NCBI RefSeq assembly: GCF_020216065.1
Contig: NZ_JAIWNA010000003.1
Location: 634,882 to 698,881, forward strand
Direction of reading: 5' to 3'
Source: Nocardia rosealba
Lineage (GTDB): Bacteria; Actinomycetota; Actinomycetes; Mycobacteriales; Mycobacteriaceae
Length of the DNA: 64,000 nucleotides
Positions 8,886 to 18,403 of this stretch are shown one piece after another. The number at the start of each line of letters is the position of its first letter. The first letter of the stretch is position 1. Made by a program: the position numbers and the translations under genes. The notes below the pieces were generated by a model, which was given only the letters and a program-made list of their open reading frames with translations, was not told the DNA's origin and searched no databases.

Positions 8886-10133
8886 ATGCTCGGTCGCGAA
8901 TCCGATCCCGTCATCGTCGGCCTGGCCGCCATCATGCGGTCACGGCTCGACGAGTACGTCGCGGAGTTGGTCACTTTCACCAGGCAGCACATCGCCCTGT
9001 ATCGAGACGAGACGGTGGTGTCGGACGACCTGCTGTCGCAGAGTTTGCGCCGGAACCTCACCCGTTCGCTCGACCAGCTGCAATACAGCGTGCCGGTCGA
9101 TCTGTCGGCCGCGCAACGGACCGGGCGGGAACGCGCCGCGATGGGGGTGCCGCTGCCGGAACTGTTGCGCGCCTACACCATCGGCTTCGCGTTCTTCTGG
9201 GAGCGGTTGCTGAGCTGCGCGCGCGAGCACGGCCCGAAGGCCGTTGAGGTGGCCACCGACACCGTGTCCGACCTGTGGATGCTCAACGACGAGTTCTCGA
9301 CCGCGCTCACCGAGGCCTACCGCGAGGAGATGAACGCGCGTCTGGTCGCCGAGGATCGGCGGCGGTCCGCGCTGGTCGCGGCCCTGATCGACGGCTCGGC
9401 CGGCGACACCCAGACGGCGTGGGAGATCTCGCAGACCCTCGGGTTGCCCTTCGAAGGCACCTTCGTGGTGGTCGCCACGGAATCGGCACCCATCGCCGAC
9501 AATGCGACGCTGCATCTCGAGGACGTGCTGCGCCGGCGCGGCACCTCCTCGGCCTGGCGTTCCCAACCCGACCGCGAGATCGGCATCATCTACCGCGGCC
9601 GCAGCCAATCACTGTCCGACATTCTCGAGATCGTCTCCGCCACCGCCACTTTCCGGGTCGGCGTGAGCCCGGAATTCGGCAGGCTCGACAAAACCCCGAG
9701 GGCGGCTCGATTCGCCCGCACGGCGCTGGAGGCGATGCCCGCCGGAACGGTCGGGGTGAACCAGATCGTCGACACCCCCATCAGCGACCTGGTGATCGGC
9801 AATGTGGACTCGGCCAGGCAGTTCGTCTGGCGGGTACTCGGCCCGATCCTGCGGCTGCCCGCGGAGGAACGCGACACCCACCTCGCCACGGCCCGGGCCT
9901 GGCTGGCCGCCGACGGTTCGGCCGTGCGCGCCGCGGCCGCGCTGTACTGCCACGAGAACACTGTGCGGCACCGGATCCGCAAGCTCGAAGAACAACTCGG
10001 CTGCTCGCTGAGCAACCCGACCCGGCTGGCCGAACTCGTGGCCGCCCTGCAGGCCGTCGGCACCTTGCCCGACCTCGCGGGCTCACCGACACCGACCGGG
10101 CAGGGTTGGCGGCAACCCGCCCAGCCTGTCTGA
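8886..10133 (+). CDS. PucR/CdaR-family transcriptional regulator
   Basis: Regulator of 415 residues. The N-terminal part (residues about 10-165) is the RsbT-co-antagonist-like helical domain common in mycobacterial and nocardial PucR proteins (RERAAMGVPLPELLRAYTIG). The middle part is a GGDEF-like CdaR fold. Residues about 335-395 are the C-terminal PucR helix-turn-helix, LAADGSAVRAAAALYCHENT followed by VRHRIRKLEEQLG. The start at 8886 follows TAGCGT by 8 bases and has no Shine-Dalgarno, so a leaderless start is likely; a GTG at 8856 is the alternative. No neighbour points to a target. Confidence 0.86.
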   Translation: MLGRESDPVIVGLAAIMRSRLDEYVAELVTFTRQHIALYRDETVVSDDLLSQSLRRNLTRSLDQLQYSVPVDLSAAQRTGRERAAMGVPLPELLRAYTIGFAFFWERLLSCAREHGPKAVEVATDTVSDLWMLNDEFSTALTEAYREEMNARLVAEDRRRSALVAALIDGSAGDTQTAWEISQTLGLPFEGTFVVVATESAPIADNATLHLEDVLRRRGTSSAWRSQPDREIGIIYRGRSQSLSDILEIVSATATFRVGVSPEFGRLDKTPRAARFARTALEAMPAGTVGVNQIVDTPISDLVIGNVDSARQFVWRVLGPILRLPAEERDTHLATARAWLAADGSAVRAAAALYCHENTVRHRIRKLEEQLGCSLSNPTRLAELVAALQAVGTLPDLAGSPTPTGQGWRQPAQPV

Positions 10134-10257
10134 TTTGCCCGTTGTTGTGGTGGCGACAACGACAGGCCCGAAACGGTGTCGGCGCCTACAGCCGTCTACC
10201 CACCACCCCGCCCTAGACTCTGTGCGTCAGGTAATCCAGGGGACCCGCAGCGGCGAA

Positions 10258-10287
10258 AAGGGCATGGACACAACAGAATATGCCCTT
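10258..10287 (+). other. Hairpin in the 5' leader of the small ORF at 10323
   Basis: AAGGGCAT (10258-10265) pairs perfectly with ATGCCCTT (10280-10287) around a 14-base loop. It lies between a promoter-like TAGACT (10214-10219) and the ribosome-binding site of the small gene, so it could act as a leader element. Function unproven. Confidence 0.4.
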
Positions 10288-10322
10288 CTGGCCCTGCGGT
10301 CAGGCGGAGAGGGGAACTCGAT

Positions 10323-10550
10323 TTGTCATCGATTCTGGACCGGAGCTTTCGCCCCGAGCCGGTTGATATGCGCGGCGCGGCAAGACAATTCGTGATCGAC
10401 CAGGTCGAATCGACCGGTGCGGCGACCAGGAACGATTTCGACATCGACCGCATTGTTTCCACCGCACACGATCAGATCGGTGATTGGGACATCCGCAGCA
10501 TGTCCGGCACGGCCTTCTGGCGCATCGTTTCCTGCTGTATCCGGCCGTAG
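10323..10550 (+). CDS. Small hypothetical protein (75 aa)
   Basis: Not a family I can name. The predicted product reads LSSILDRSFRPEPVDMRGAA, then RQFVIDQVESTGAATRNDFD, and ends DWDIRSMSGTAFWRIVSCCI plus RP. It has the balanced, charged composition of a real soluble protein rather than the Arg/Pro/Ala-rich wording of out-of-frame translations here. TTG at 10323 has GGAGAGGGG about 8 bases upstream; an ATG at 10368 is the only alternative. It has no membrane segment. It stands alone between pucR and a small membrane protein reading the other way. Confidence 0.6.
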   Translation: MSSILDRSFRPEPVDMRGAARQFVIDQVESTGAATRNDFDIDRIVSTAHDQIGDWDIRSMSGTAFWRIVSCCIRP

Positions 10551-10598
10551 TCGTTCCTCGCCGAAGACACCTCGTGCCCAGCCTGTTCGGCACGCGGC

Positions 10599-10877
10599 TC
10601 AGCGGTCACCGAGGTCGGCACGCAGCAGCGCGACGAGGCCGAGAACGGCCATGATCACCAGCCATATCGCCGATCCGAGTCCCGCGAGGATCATCGTGCC
10701 CCACAGGATGATGAACGGTCCGTATTCGGCGACGCGGCCCCAATAGTCGCAGGGGCCGACGTCGCCCGGGATGGCGGCGCATTCCGGGTGTGCGTCGCCG
10801 GCGAAGGCCAGGGCTGCGAGGACCGAAAGCAGCACGGCCCCAGCGAAGATGAGGATCAGATGCCTGAGGGGGCGCAT
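10599..10877 (-). CDS. Small membrane protein (92 aa)
   Basis: Hypothetical protein with a hydrophobic N-terminal segment (LILIFAGAVLLSVLAALAFA, a signal anchor or first membrane span). A short outside loop carries two cysteines (HPECAAIPGDVGPCDYWG), and a C-terminal span follows (WGTMILAGLGSAIWLVIMAV). Two spans joined by a cysteine-containing loop suggest a disulphide on the outer face of the membrane (inference). It precedes the two CNNM genes in the same direction but is separated from them by 109 bases on their downstream side. No function can be assigned. Confidence 0.65.
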   Translation of the reverse strand: MRPLRHLILIFAGAVLLSVLAALAFAGDAHPECAAIPGDVGPCDYWGRVAEYGPFIILWGTMILAGLGSAIWLVIMAVLGLVALLRADLGDR

Positions 10878-10986
10878 ACTGCCCGACCCTAACGACTCGG
10901 GCGCGGGCCCGTGGTTCGAGCCGCATGGCAGGGGCCGGCTGCGCGGGGTGGCGGGAACCACCCCGCGCAGGTCGGGCCCCGCGAAC

Positions 10987-12051
10987 TCACTCGGGTTTGC
11001 GATGGGTCCCGTCGCGCACGGTACCGACGAACTCCTCCACCAGGTCCTCGAGCGCGACGACGCCGACGGTGTTTCCGCGGGCATCCACCACCCGGCCCAG
11101 ATGACTGCTGGTGCGGCGCAACCTGGCCAGCGCCTCGTAGAGCGCGGTGGTCGTGGTGACCGTCGGCAGGGGGCGGATGTCGGTGCGTGGGATCTTGGTG
11201 TCGGGGCCCGCGTTGTCGTCGGCGACCTCGTCGAGCACGTCCTTGATGTGCAGGTAGCCGACGAGCGAACCGTCGGCCGCGCGCACCGGGTACCGGGAGA
11301 ACCCGGTCTCGGCCACGGCGGCTTCCACATCACCGAGCGTGGTTCCGTCGCCGCGCAACGGCACCGAACGCGCCTCGGCCAGCGGAACCATCACATCGCC
11401 CACGATCCGCTCGGAGGTGCCCAGGGCCTGGGTGAGCCTGCGGTGTTCCTCCTCGTCGAGCAGACCCTCCGAGCGCGACTCGCCGATCATCTCGGCCAGT
11501 TCCACCGTGGACACCGTCGCGTCGAGTTCGTCCTTGGGTTCGATGCGCAGCATCCGCAGGGTGAGGTTGGCCGCGTAGTTGTAGAGCGCGATGAGGGGAC
11601 GCGCGATCCGCAACCACATCAGATGGATCGGTACCAGCAGCAGCGCCGAGCGTTCCGGACCGGCCAGCGCGATGTTCTTCGGGACCATCTCGCCGAGCAG
11701 GATGTGCAGGATCACCACCAGCGTCAGCGCCAGCGCGAACCCGACGGGGTGCAGCAGTTGCTCGGGCAACCCGAGCAGTTCGAACGGGCGCTCGATCAGG
11801 TGCGCGATGGCCGGTTCGCCGACCCGGCCGAGCAGGATCGAGCAGATGGTGATGCCGAGCTGGGCGGCGGCCAGCATCATCGACAGGTTCTCGCCTGCCT
11901 CGATCACCGTCGCGGCCTTCTTCTTCCCCTGTGCGACAAGGGCTTCCAGACGATCACGACGGGCCGAGATGAGCGCGAACTCGGCCGCGACGAAGAAGGC
12001 GTTGCCCGCGAGCAGCACCGCGGTGAGGACGAGTCCGAACAGGTCACCCAT
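10987..12051 (-). CDS. CNNM/HlyC-CorC-type membrane protein with CBS domains (Rv1841c-like)
   Basis: Membrane protein of 354 residues. An N-terminal DUF21/CNNM transmembrane domain (residues about 1-185, with FFVAAEFALISARRDRLEAL and LGEMVPKNIALAG) is followed by a CBS-pair regulatory module (about 205-340, with FSRYPVRAADGSLVGYLHIK and VVALEDLVEEFVG). CNNM proteins are linked to Mg2+/Co2+ efflux or divalent cation homeostasis; CBS pairs usually bind adenine nucleotides. It lacks the C-terminal CorC/HlyC domain present in its partner. The ATG at 12051 overlaps the stop of the upstream paralogue by 8 bases, so the two are translationally coupled. Position next to guaB1 matches Rv1841c-Rv1843c of M. 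tuberculosis. Confidence 0.88.
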   Translation of the reverse strand: MGDLFGLVLTAVLLAGNAFFVAAEFALISARRDRLEALVAQGKKKAATVIEAGENLSMMLAAAQLGITICSILLGRVGEPAIAHLIERPFELLGLPEQLLHPVGFALALTLVVILHILLGEMVPKNIALAGPERSALLLVPIHLMWLRIARPLIALYNYAANLTLRMLRIEPKDELDATVSTVELAEMIGESRSEGLLDEEEHRRLTQALGTSERIVGDVMVPLAEARSVPLRGDGTTLGDVEAAVAETGFSRYPVRAADGSLVGYLHIKDVLDEVADDNAGPDTKIPRTDIRPLPTVTTTTALYEALARLRRTSSHLGRVVDARGNTVGVVALEDLVEEFVGTVRDGTHRKPE

Positions 12052-13399
12052 GGTTGTGCTCCCGTGCCGCGAGGTTCGCGTCGTCGACGGGCACCAGGCG
12101 CACCCGGTCGATCCGCCGTCCGTCCATCCGTTCCACCCGGGCCACCCAGCCGCCCGCACCGCCACGCGATTCGGGCAGGACGACCTCGTCGCCGCCCATC
12201 GGAATGCGGCCCAGCTGGGTGAGGACGAGTCCGCCGAGGGTTTCGTATTCGCCCTCGGGCGCGTCGTAGCCCGTCGCGCGGGACACCTCGTCGATGCGCA
12301 GCAGGCCCGAGCAGTCCCAGCCGTCGCTCACCCGGCGCACATCGCGTTCCTCCTCGTCGTGCTCGTCGCGCACGTCGCCGAGGATCTCCTCGATCAGGTC
12401 CTCCATGGTGACCATGCCCGCGGTGCCGCCGTACTCGTCGACGACGAGCGCCACCTGCATGCCGTCGGCACGGACCCGTTCGAGCACCTCGTCGCCGTCG
12501 AGACTGGCGGGCACGATCGGCACCGCGACGGCGAGCTTCCCGAGCGGGATCTGCTTACGCAGGTGCGCCGGATGGGTGAAGGCGTGTTTGACGTGGACGA
12601 CGCCGAGGGTGTTGTCGAGGTCGCCGTCGATCACCGGAAACCGGGAGTACCCGGTGCGCGCCGAGGCGGCGATGAGGTCGGCGATGGTGTCGTCGCGGTC
12701 GAGCGACTCCACCTTCACCCGGGGGGTCATCAGGTCCTCGGCGCTGCGTTCACCGAACTCCAGCGAGCGGTCCATCAGCTGCGCGGTGCGCTGATCCATC
12801 GCGCCGCGCTGGGCCGAGGTGCGAACCAGCGATCCGAGTTCCTGCGGCGACCTGGCCGAACGCAGTTCCTCGGCCGGTTCGATGCCGAGCCTGCGGACCA
12901 GCCAGTTGGCGGCGTTGTTCAGGAAGCGGATCAGCCATTTGAAGAACACGGAGAACCCGATCATCGGGCCCGCGGTGAGCCGGGCCGTCGCCATCGGCTT
13001 GGCGATGGCGATGTTCTTGGGTACCAGTTCGCCGTAGATCATCGACAGCGAGGTCGCCAGGATCAGCGCCAGCGCGAGCGCGACACCGGTCGCGGCGGTC
13101 TCGCTCAGGCCGATGCCGTCGAGCAGCGGCGCCAGCAGCCGCGCCAGCACGGGTTCGGCGATGAAGCCGGTGATCAGGGTGGTGATGGTGATGCCGAGCT
13201 GGGCGCCCGAGAGCTGGAACGACAGGGTGTTGTGCGCCTGTTTGACCAGTCGTGACCGGGTGTCACCGGAGCGCGCGGCCGATTCGACGGCGCTGCGTTC
13301 CAGGGCGGTGAGGGAGAACTCGGCGGCCACGAACAGGGCGGTACCGAGGGTCAATGCGGCGAAACCGAGCAGGCTGAGCACTGTCAGCACGGTGGACAT
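12044..13399 (-). CDS. CNNM/CorC-type membrane protein with CBS and transporter-associated domains (Rv1842c-like)
   Basis: First gene of the CNNM pair, 451 residues. The order is a DUF21 membrane domain (about 1-200, with ALFVAAEFSLTALERSAVES and YGELVPKNIAIAKP), a CBS pair (about 215-340, with YSRFPVIDGDLDNTLGVVHV and DEYGGTAGMVTMEDLIEEIL) and a C-terminal CorC/HlyC domain (about 355-440). A role in divalent cation export is expected from the family. ATG 13399 is preferred because it opens directly into the first membrane segment; an in-frame GTG at 13411 would add four residues. Upstream lies a leader with alternative hairpins (13460-13533) that may control the operon. Confidence 0.88.
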   Translation of the reverse strand: MSTVLTVLSLLGFAALTLGTALFVAAEFSLTALERSAVESAARSGDTRSRLVKQAHNTLSFQLSGAQLGITITTLITGFIAEPVLARLLAPLLDGIGLSETAATGVALALALILATSLSMIYGELVPKNIAIAKPMATARLTAGPMIGFSVFFKWLIRFLNNAANWLVRRLGIEPAEELRSARSPQELGSLVRTSAQRGAMDQRTAQLMDRSLEFGERSAEDLMTPRVKVESLDRDDTIADLIAASARTGYSRFPVIDGDLDNTLGVVHVKHAFTHPAHLRKQIPLGKLAVAVPIVPASLDGDEVLERVRADGMQVALVVDEYGGTAGMVTMEDLIEEILGDVRDEHDEEERDVRRVSDGWDCSGLLRIDEVSRATGYDAPEGEYETLGGLVLTQLGRIPMGGDEVVLPESRGGAGGWVARVERMDGRRIDRVRLVPVDDANLAAREHNHG

Positions 13400-13459
13400 C
13401 CTCAGCACCACCCATGCGGTGCCGGGGCGAGACCAGTGGATCGGACGGACGCTGCGGAA

Positions 13460-13533
13460 AGGAGGACGCCGGGTTTGTCACCCGGCTCCGTAGAGGAGCC
13501 CTCCTGTGTGGCGCCCTTGGACGCGGGTGACAA
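13460..13533 (-). ncRNA. Structured 5' leader with mutually exclusive hairpins upstream of CNNM operon
   Basis: Read on the minus strand, TTGTCACCCG (13533-13524) is perfectly complementary to CGGGTGACAA (13484-13475). The same CGGGT is also the 5' arm of a local hairpin, CCGGGT-GACAA-ACCCGG (13485-13469). A GGCTCC/GGAGCC hairpin (13500-13484) lies between, and the segment is bounded by complementary AGGAGG and CCTCCT tracts. Two competing foldings in a leader before ion-transport genes are the layout of a riboswitch or attenuator. It does not show the conserved core of the Mg2+ M-box, although the GGCTCCTCTACGGAG stretch is reminiscent of it. Confidence 0.5.
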
Positions 13534-13620
13534 CTGGATCCTTTCGAGGTGGGAAAACGAGCTGTGCCGAGATCGGCAACTCCATAGTAATCCGTCGCCT
13601 CGGTTGATGCGTCAGCGGCG

Positions 13621-13656
13621 CGGCCGACCGGCGCCCGCACGGCGTCCGGTCGGCCG
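13621..13656 (-). terminator. Terminator hairpin after guaB1
   Basis: CGGCCGACCGG (13621-13631) pairs perfectly with CCGGTCGGCCG (13646-13656), with a 14-base loop. It starts 6 bases beyond the guaB1 stop codon. Confidence 0.65.
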
Positions 13657-13661
13657 GGCGG

Positions 13662-15137
<1,476 letters not shown>

Positions 15138-15174
15138 TCAGTGCGGGGTGCTCCTGACACGACGCCGGAAACGG

Positions 15175-15208
15175 CGCGTGGCCGAACCGTAATCGGTTCG
15201 GCCACGCG
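15175..15208 (-). terminator. Strong terminator after the DEAD-box helicase
   Basis: Perfect 15-bp stem, CGCGTGGCCGAACCG (15175-15189) with CGGTTCGGCCACGCG (15194-15208), closed by a TAAT loop. It lies 17 bases past the helicase stop. Confidence 0.8.
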
Positions 15209-15225
15209 GCGATTCTTCTGTGCGA

Positions 15226-16704
15226 TCAGTTTGCGGAACGGTTGCGGTTGCCCGCCGGAGCCGCCGGACGACCGGCGCGCCGCCGCGAATTCGTCGGCGT
15301 GTCGCCGCTCCGGGCGTGTCCGCCGGCGCCCGCCGGCTTGCGGGAACGCGACTCACCGGTCGGACGGTCCCGGCGCGGCGCGCCCGAACCCCGGCTGTGC
15401 CCGCCCTCGGAAGCTGTTGCGCCACTGGGCCTTGCGCGGCGCGGACGACCCGCACCGGTCGAGGTCCGCGTCGGCTGTGCAGGTGCGGCGGGGGTGGCGA
15501 GCGCGATGCCGCTGGGCTTGCGGGCACCGGTGATGTCCACCAGCTTCCGGTCGCCGGGGCGGACATCGATACCGTCGGTCCGCACGCCCGCCTTGCGGGT
15601 CATCGCGGCCACGTCCTTGCGCTCCTCGTCGGTGACGAGGGTGACGACCACGCCGTCCTCGCCGGCCCGCGCGGTGCGGCCGGCGCGGTGCAGGTAGGCC
15701 TTGTGCTCGGCGGGCGGGTCGAAGTGAACGACCAGCGACACACCGTCGATGTGGATGCCGCGCGCGGCCACGTCGGTGGTGACCAGCACCGGCACCGACC
15801 CGTCGGCGAAGGCCGCCAGCGTGCGCACGCGATTGTTCTGTGCCTTGCCGCCGTGCAGCGAGCCCGCGTCGACACCGGCGCCGCGCAGCTGCTTGGCCAG
15901 ACGATCGGCGCCGTGCTTGGTGCGCACGAACATGATGGTCAGGCCGTCGCGGGCGGCGATCTCGGTGGCGACGGTCCGCTTGATGTTCTTGTCGCGCACG
16001 AAGAACAGGTGGTGGGTCATGGTGCTCACCGACGCCTCGGCGGGCGCGGTGGAGTGGGTCACCGGGTTGCTCAGGTAGCGCTTCACGAGCTTGTCCACGT
16101 CACCGTCGAGGGTGGCCGAGAACAGCAGGCGCTGACCCTGCTTCGGGGTGCGGTCGAGCAGGCGGGTGACCTGGGGCAGGAACCCCATGTCGGCCATGTG
16201 GTCGGCCTCGTCGAGGGCGGTGATCGCCACGTCGGACAAGTCGGCATTGCGCTGCTTGATGAGGTCGTCGAGGCGGCCGGGAGTGGCGATCAGCAGGTCG
16301 ACACCGCGCGCGAGGCGGTCGGCCTGCCGCTTGATCGGTGCACCACCGACGACGGAGGCGACACGCAGACCGAGCGAGCGAGCGGCATCTTCGAGCGCCT
16401 TCTCGATCTGGGTGGCGAGCTCACGGGTCGGTACGAGCACCAGGCCACGCGGGCGGCCCGGCTTGGACGGCGGGCCCTCGGCCAGGCGGGTGAGGATCGG
16501 CAGGCCGAAGGCGAGGGTCTTGCCCGAGCCGGTGGGGCCGCGACCCAGCACGTCACGCCCGGCGAGCGCGTCACCGATGGTGGCGGCCTGGATGGGGAAG
16601 GGCTTGTCGATGCCCGCGTTGCGCAGGGCCTGCACCAGGGCCACGGGCAGGCCTAGTTCGGTGAAGGTCGGTTCGGTCGCGTCGGAGACAGCAGAGGTGG
16701 ACAA
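15226..16704 (-). CDS. DEAD-box ATP-dependent RNA helicase (RhlE-like)
   Basis: Cytoplasmic RNA helicase of 492 residues. In order: Q-motif region (FTELGLPVALVQALRNAGID), Walker A GPTGSGKT, PTRELA, TPGRLDDL, the DEAD box in ALDEADHMADMGF, SAT, then the second RecA domain ending HRAGRTARAGEDG. The last 90 or so residues are a basic, Arg/Gly/Ser/Pro-rich tail typical of RNA-chaperone extensions. TTG at 16704 is preferred because GAAAGG lies 6-8 bases upstream and the family N-terminus follows directly; the frame stays open to 16848. It occupies the place that gnd1 (Rv1844c) holds between guaB1 and the BlaR-like gene in M. tuberculosis. Confidence 0.9.
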   Translation of the reverse strand: MSTSAVSDATEPTFTELGLPVALVQALRNAGIDKPFPIQAATIGDALAGRDVLGRGPTGSGKTLAFGLPILTRLAEGPPSKPGRPRGLVLVPTRELATQIEKALEDAARSLGLRVASVVGGAPIKRQADRLARGVDLLIATPGRLDDLIKQRNADLSDVAITALDEADHMADMGFLPQVTRLLDRTPKQGQRLLFSATLDGDVDKLVKRYLSNPVTHSTAPAEASVSTMTHHLFFVRDKNIKRTVATEIAARDGLTIMFVRTKHGADRLAKQLRGAGVDAGSLHGGKAQNNRVRTLAAFADGSVPVLVTTDVAARGIHIDGVSLVVHFDPPAEHKAYLHRAGRTARAGEDGVVVTLVTDEERKDVAAMTRKAGVRTDGIDVRPGDRKLVDITGARKPSGIALATPAAPAQPTRTSTGAGRPRRARPSGATASEGGHSRGSGAPRRDRPTGESRSRKPAGAGGHARSGDTPTNSRRRAGRPAAPAGNRNRSAN

Positions 16705-16947
16705 AATGGCCTTTCGTTGGGCTGCGAATCGCGCTGGAAGATCACCGGCGCCGATTACCCGAAACACGCGAACGGCGTACGGGGTGCGGCCCAGCAGGAA
16801 GGACCGATCTCCCAGGATAGGCGTGATTGCGTTCGCGTGGGTAAACAACCTGGTCAGCGGTAACGACGAGCGCCGGTCCGGCCAGGAGTGATCAGCAGGG
16901 TTCGGGGTGCCGCGCGTCGCGTCCGGCTCGGCTGGGTGATCGCCAGG

Positions 16948-17886
16948 TCAGCCGTGGAACAACCGGCTCAGTTCCTGCAGCCACGGCACCGCGACGGCGA
17001 GGGTGGGAACCACCAGAATCGCCGCCGATCCGAGGTAGGCCGCGGTGGCGATTCTCACGTCGCCGTTGGTGCCCGCGAGGCGCTGGATGCGGATGAGGGT
17101 GCTCGGACCGCCCGCGGCGAGCGCGCCCTGCGGTGCGGTCGATTTCGCGCACGCCACCAGGGCGCGGGCGAGTGGTTTGGGGCCGGTGACCTTCACCGCG
17201 GAGTCGTCGGCGAGCAGTTCGATGAGCAGTTTCACCGAACCGAGCGCGGCCTTGCTGCGGACCACCCGGGGGAACGCCTCGTGGACGGCGGTGAACGCCT
17301 CGAGCACCAGGTCGTGGCGGGCCCGCAGGTGCGAGCGCTCATGGCTCACGATCGCGGTGACCTCGGCGTCGTCGAGGCTGGTCAGCGTGCCTTCGCTGAG
17401 CACAACGCGCTGGCGGAGCCCGGGCAGGCAGTAGGCGATGGGTTCGGTGGCGGCGAGCACCCGGATGTCGGCGGCGCGGCGCACGGGACCGCTCTGATCG
17501 AGCAGATCGACCAGCATGCGGTGCCTGGACCGGCGGCGGCGGGTGTGCACGCCGACACGCACGATGGAGAACATCAGGCGCGCGCCGATCATCAGCGTCA
17601 GCGCGAACACGGTGACGTACACGAGCCACAGCGGCAGCCCGAGCGCGTCGATCTCCTTGGTGGGGGAGGTGGTCGGCCTACCGTCGGGGCCGGGAACGAG
17701 CAGCAGGCTGGCGATGGCCAGCCCGGAACCGAAGGCGCTGAGCACGGCGGCCAGCGCGATGGCTTGCCACAACACGACCGCTGCCCGCGGACTGCGGTGC
17801 GGCCAGGTAGCACGGCTGAGCAGCGCGGGAACTGGCCCTGCGAGTAGCAAGGCGAGACCTGCGAAGACTGCCGCGGTTGCGTTCAT
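16948..17886 (-). CDS. BlaR1/MecR1-like M56 membrane metallopeptidase (Rv1845c-like)
   Basis: Integral membrane zinc protease of 312 residues. Three membrane segments lie before residue about 110 and one near the C-terminus; the zinc motif is H182-E183-R-S-H186. Unlike staphylococcal BlaR1 it has no penicillin-binding sensor domain, so the signal it reads cannot be a covalent beta-lactam adduct. The partner repressor gene lies 64 bases upstream in the same direction. By analogy with Rv1845c/Rv1846c the protease would inactivate the BlaI repressor (inference). The CLPG and LSEGTL segments before the zinc site are common to the actinobacterial subgroup. Confidence 0.85.
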   Translation of the reverse strand: MNATAAVFAGLALLLAGPVPALLSRATWPHRSPRAAVVLWQAIALAAVLSAFGSGLAIASLLLVPGPDGRPTTSPTKEIDALGLPLWLVYVTVFALTLMIGARLMFSIVRVGVHTRRRRSRHRMLVDLLDQSGPVRRAADIRVLAATEPIAYCLPGLRQRVVLSEGTLTSLDDAEVTAIVSHERSHLRARHDLVLEAFTAVHEAFPRVVRSKAALGSVKLLIELLADDSAVKVTGPKPLARALVACAKSTAPQGALAAGGPSTLIRIQRLAGTNGDVRIATAAYLGSAAILVVPTLAVAVPWLQELSRLFHG

Positions 17887-17950
17887 CGACTCTGCTCACT
17901 GCGTTGTGGGGCCAGGGGCGCTCACGTCGTTGTGAGAGCCGCCAGGGAGT

Positions 17951-18331
17951 CTAGCCGCTGTTTTCGTCGGATTCGAGCTTGGCCAGTGCCTCGCGCAGCG
18001 CATCGGCTTCGTCCTTGCCGACCTGTTCCACGAAGTGCACCAGCGCCGCGGCGCGGCTGCCCGCCGCGTCGGCCTGCTGCAACGCGTCGACCATCAGGCT
18101 CGCGACCAGTTCGTCACGGCTGTGTACCGGGGCGTACCGATGCGCGCGATCGTCGCGACGCTGCACAACCAAATCCTTTTTCGCCAGCCGCTGCAGCACG
18201 GTCATCACCGTGGTGTACGCGAGCTCGCGACGAGCCGCCAGTGCTTCGTGTACCTGCCGCACCGTGAGCGGTTCGTCGGCGGACCACAACTGGTCCATCA
18301 CCGCTTTTTCGAGTTCGCCGAGACCTGCCAT
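17951..18331 (-). CDS. BlaI/MecI-family repressor (Rv1846c-like)
   Basis: Penicillinase-repressor-type winged-helix protein of 126 residues: ELEKAVMDQLWSADEPLTVR, then VHEALAARRELAYTTVMTVL and QRLAKKDLVVQRRDDRAHRY. The C-terminal helices (VASLMVDALQQADAAGSRAA) mediate dimerisation. It begins the operon with the M56 protease, and an inverted repeat just upstream of its start is the probable autoregulatory operator. The M. tuberculosis counterpart controls beta-lactamase and ATP-synthase genes. No beta-lactamase is adjacent here, but a class A-like serine hydrolase lies at 49162-50061. Confidence 0.9.
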   Translation of the reverse strand: MAGLGELEKAVMDQLWSADEPLTVRQVHEALAARRELAYTTVMTVLQRLAKKDLVVQRRDDRAHRYAPVHSRDELVASLMVDALQQADAAGSRAAALVHFVEQVGKDEADALREALAKLESDENSG

Positions 18332-18352
18332 CCCTCCGATTTTACGGACTCA

Positions 18353-18382
18353 ACGACAAAGATGCGTACTACAGATTGTCGT
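18353..18382. promoter_or_regulatory. Candidate BlaI operator
   Basis: ACGACAA (18353-18359) and TTGTCGT (18376-18382) form a perfect interrupted dyad with a 16-base spacer, 22 bases upstream of the blaI start. BlaI-type repressors bind dyads containing GACA/TGTC half-sites, so this is the likely autoregulatory site (inference). Confidence 0.5.
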
Positions 18383-18403
18383 AACGGGGTGTTTGCTGGT
18401 GTG

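Noticed and set aside
13460..13533. Assignment of the CNNM leader to the Mg2+ M-box (ykoK) riboswitch
   Set aside because: Only a GGCTCC...GGAG hairpin is reminiscent; the conserved M-box core segments around it are not present, so it is reported as an unknown structured leader.
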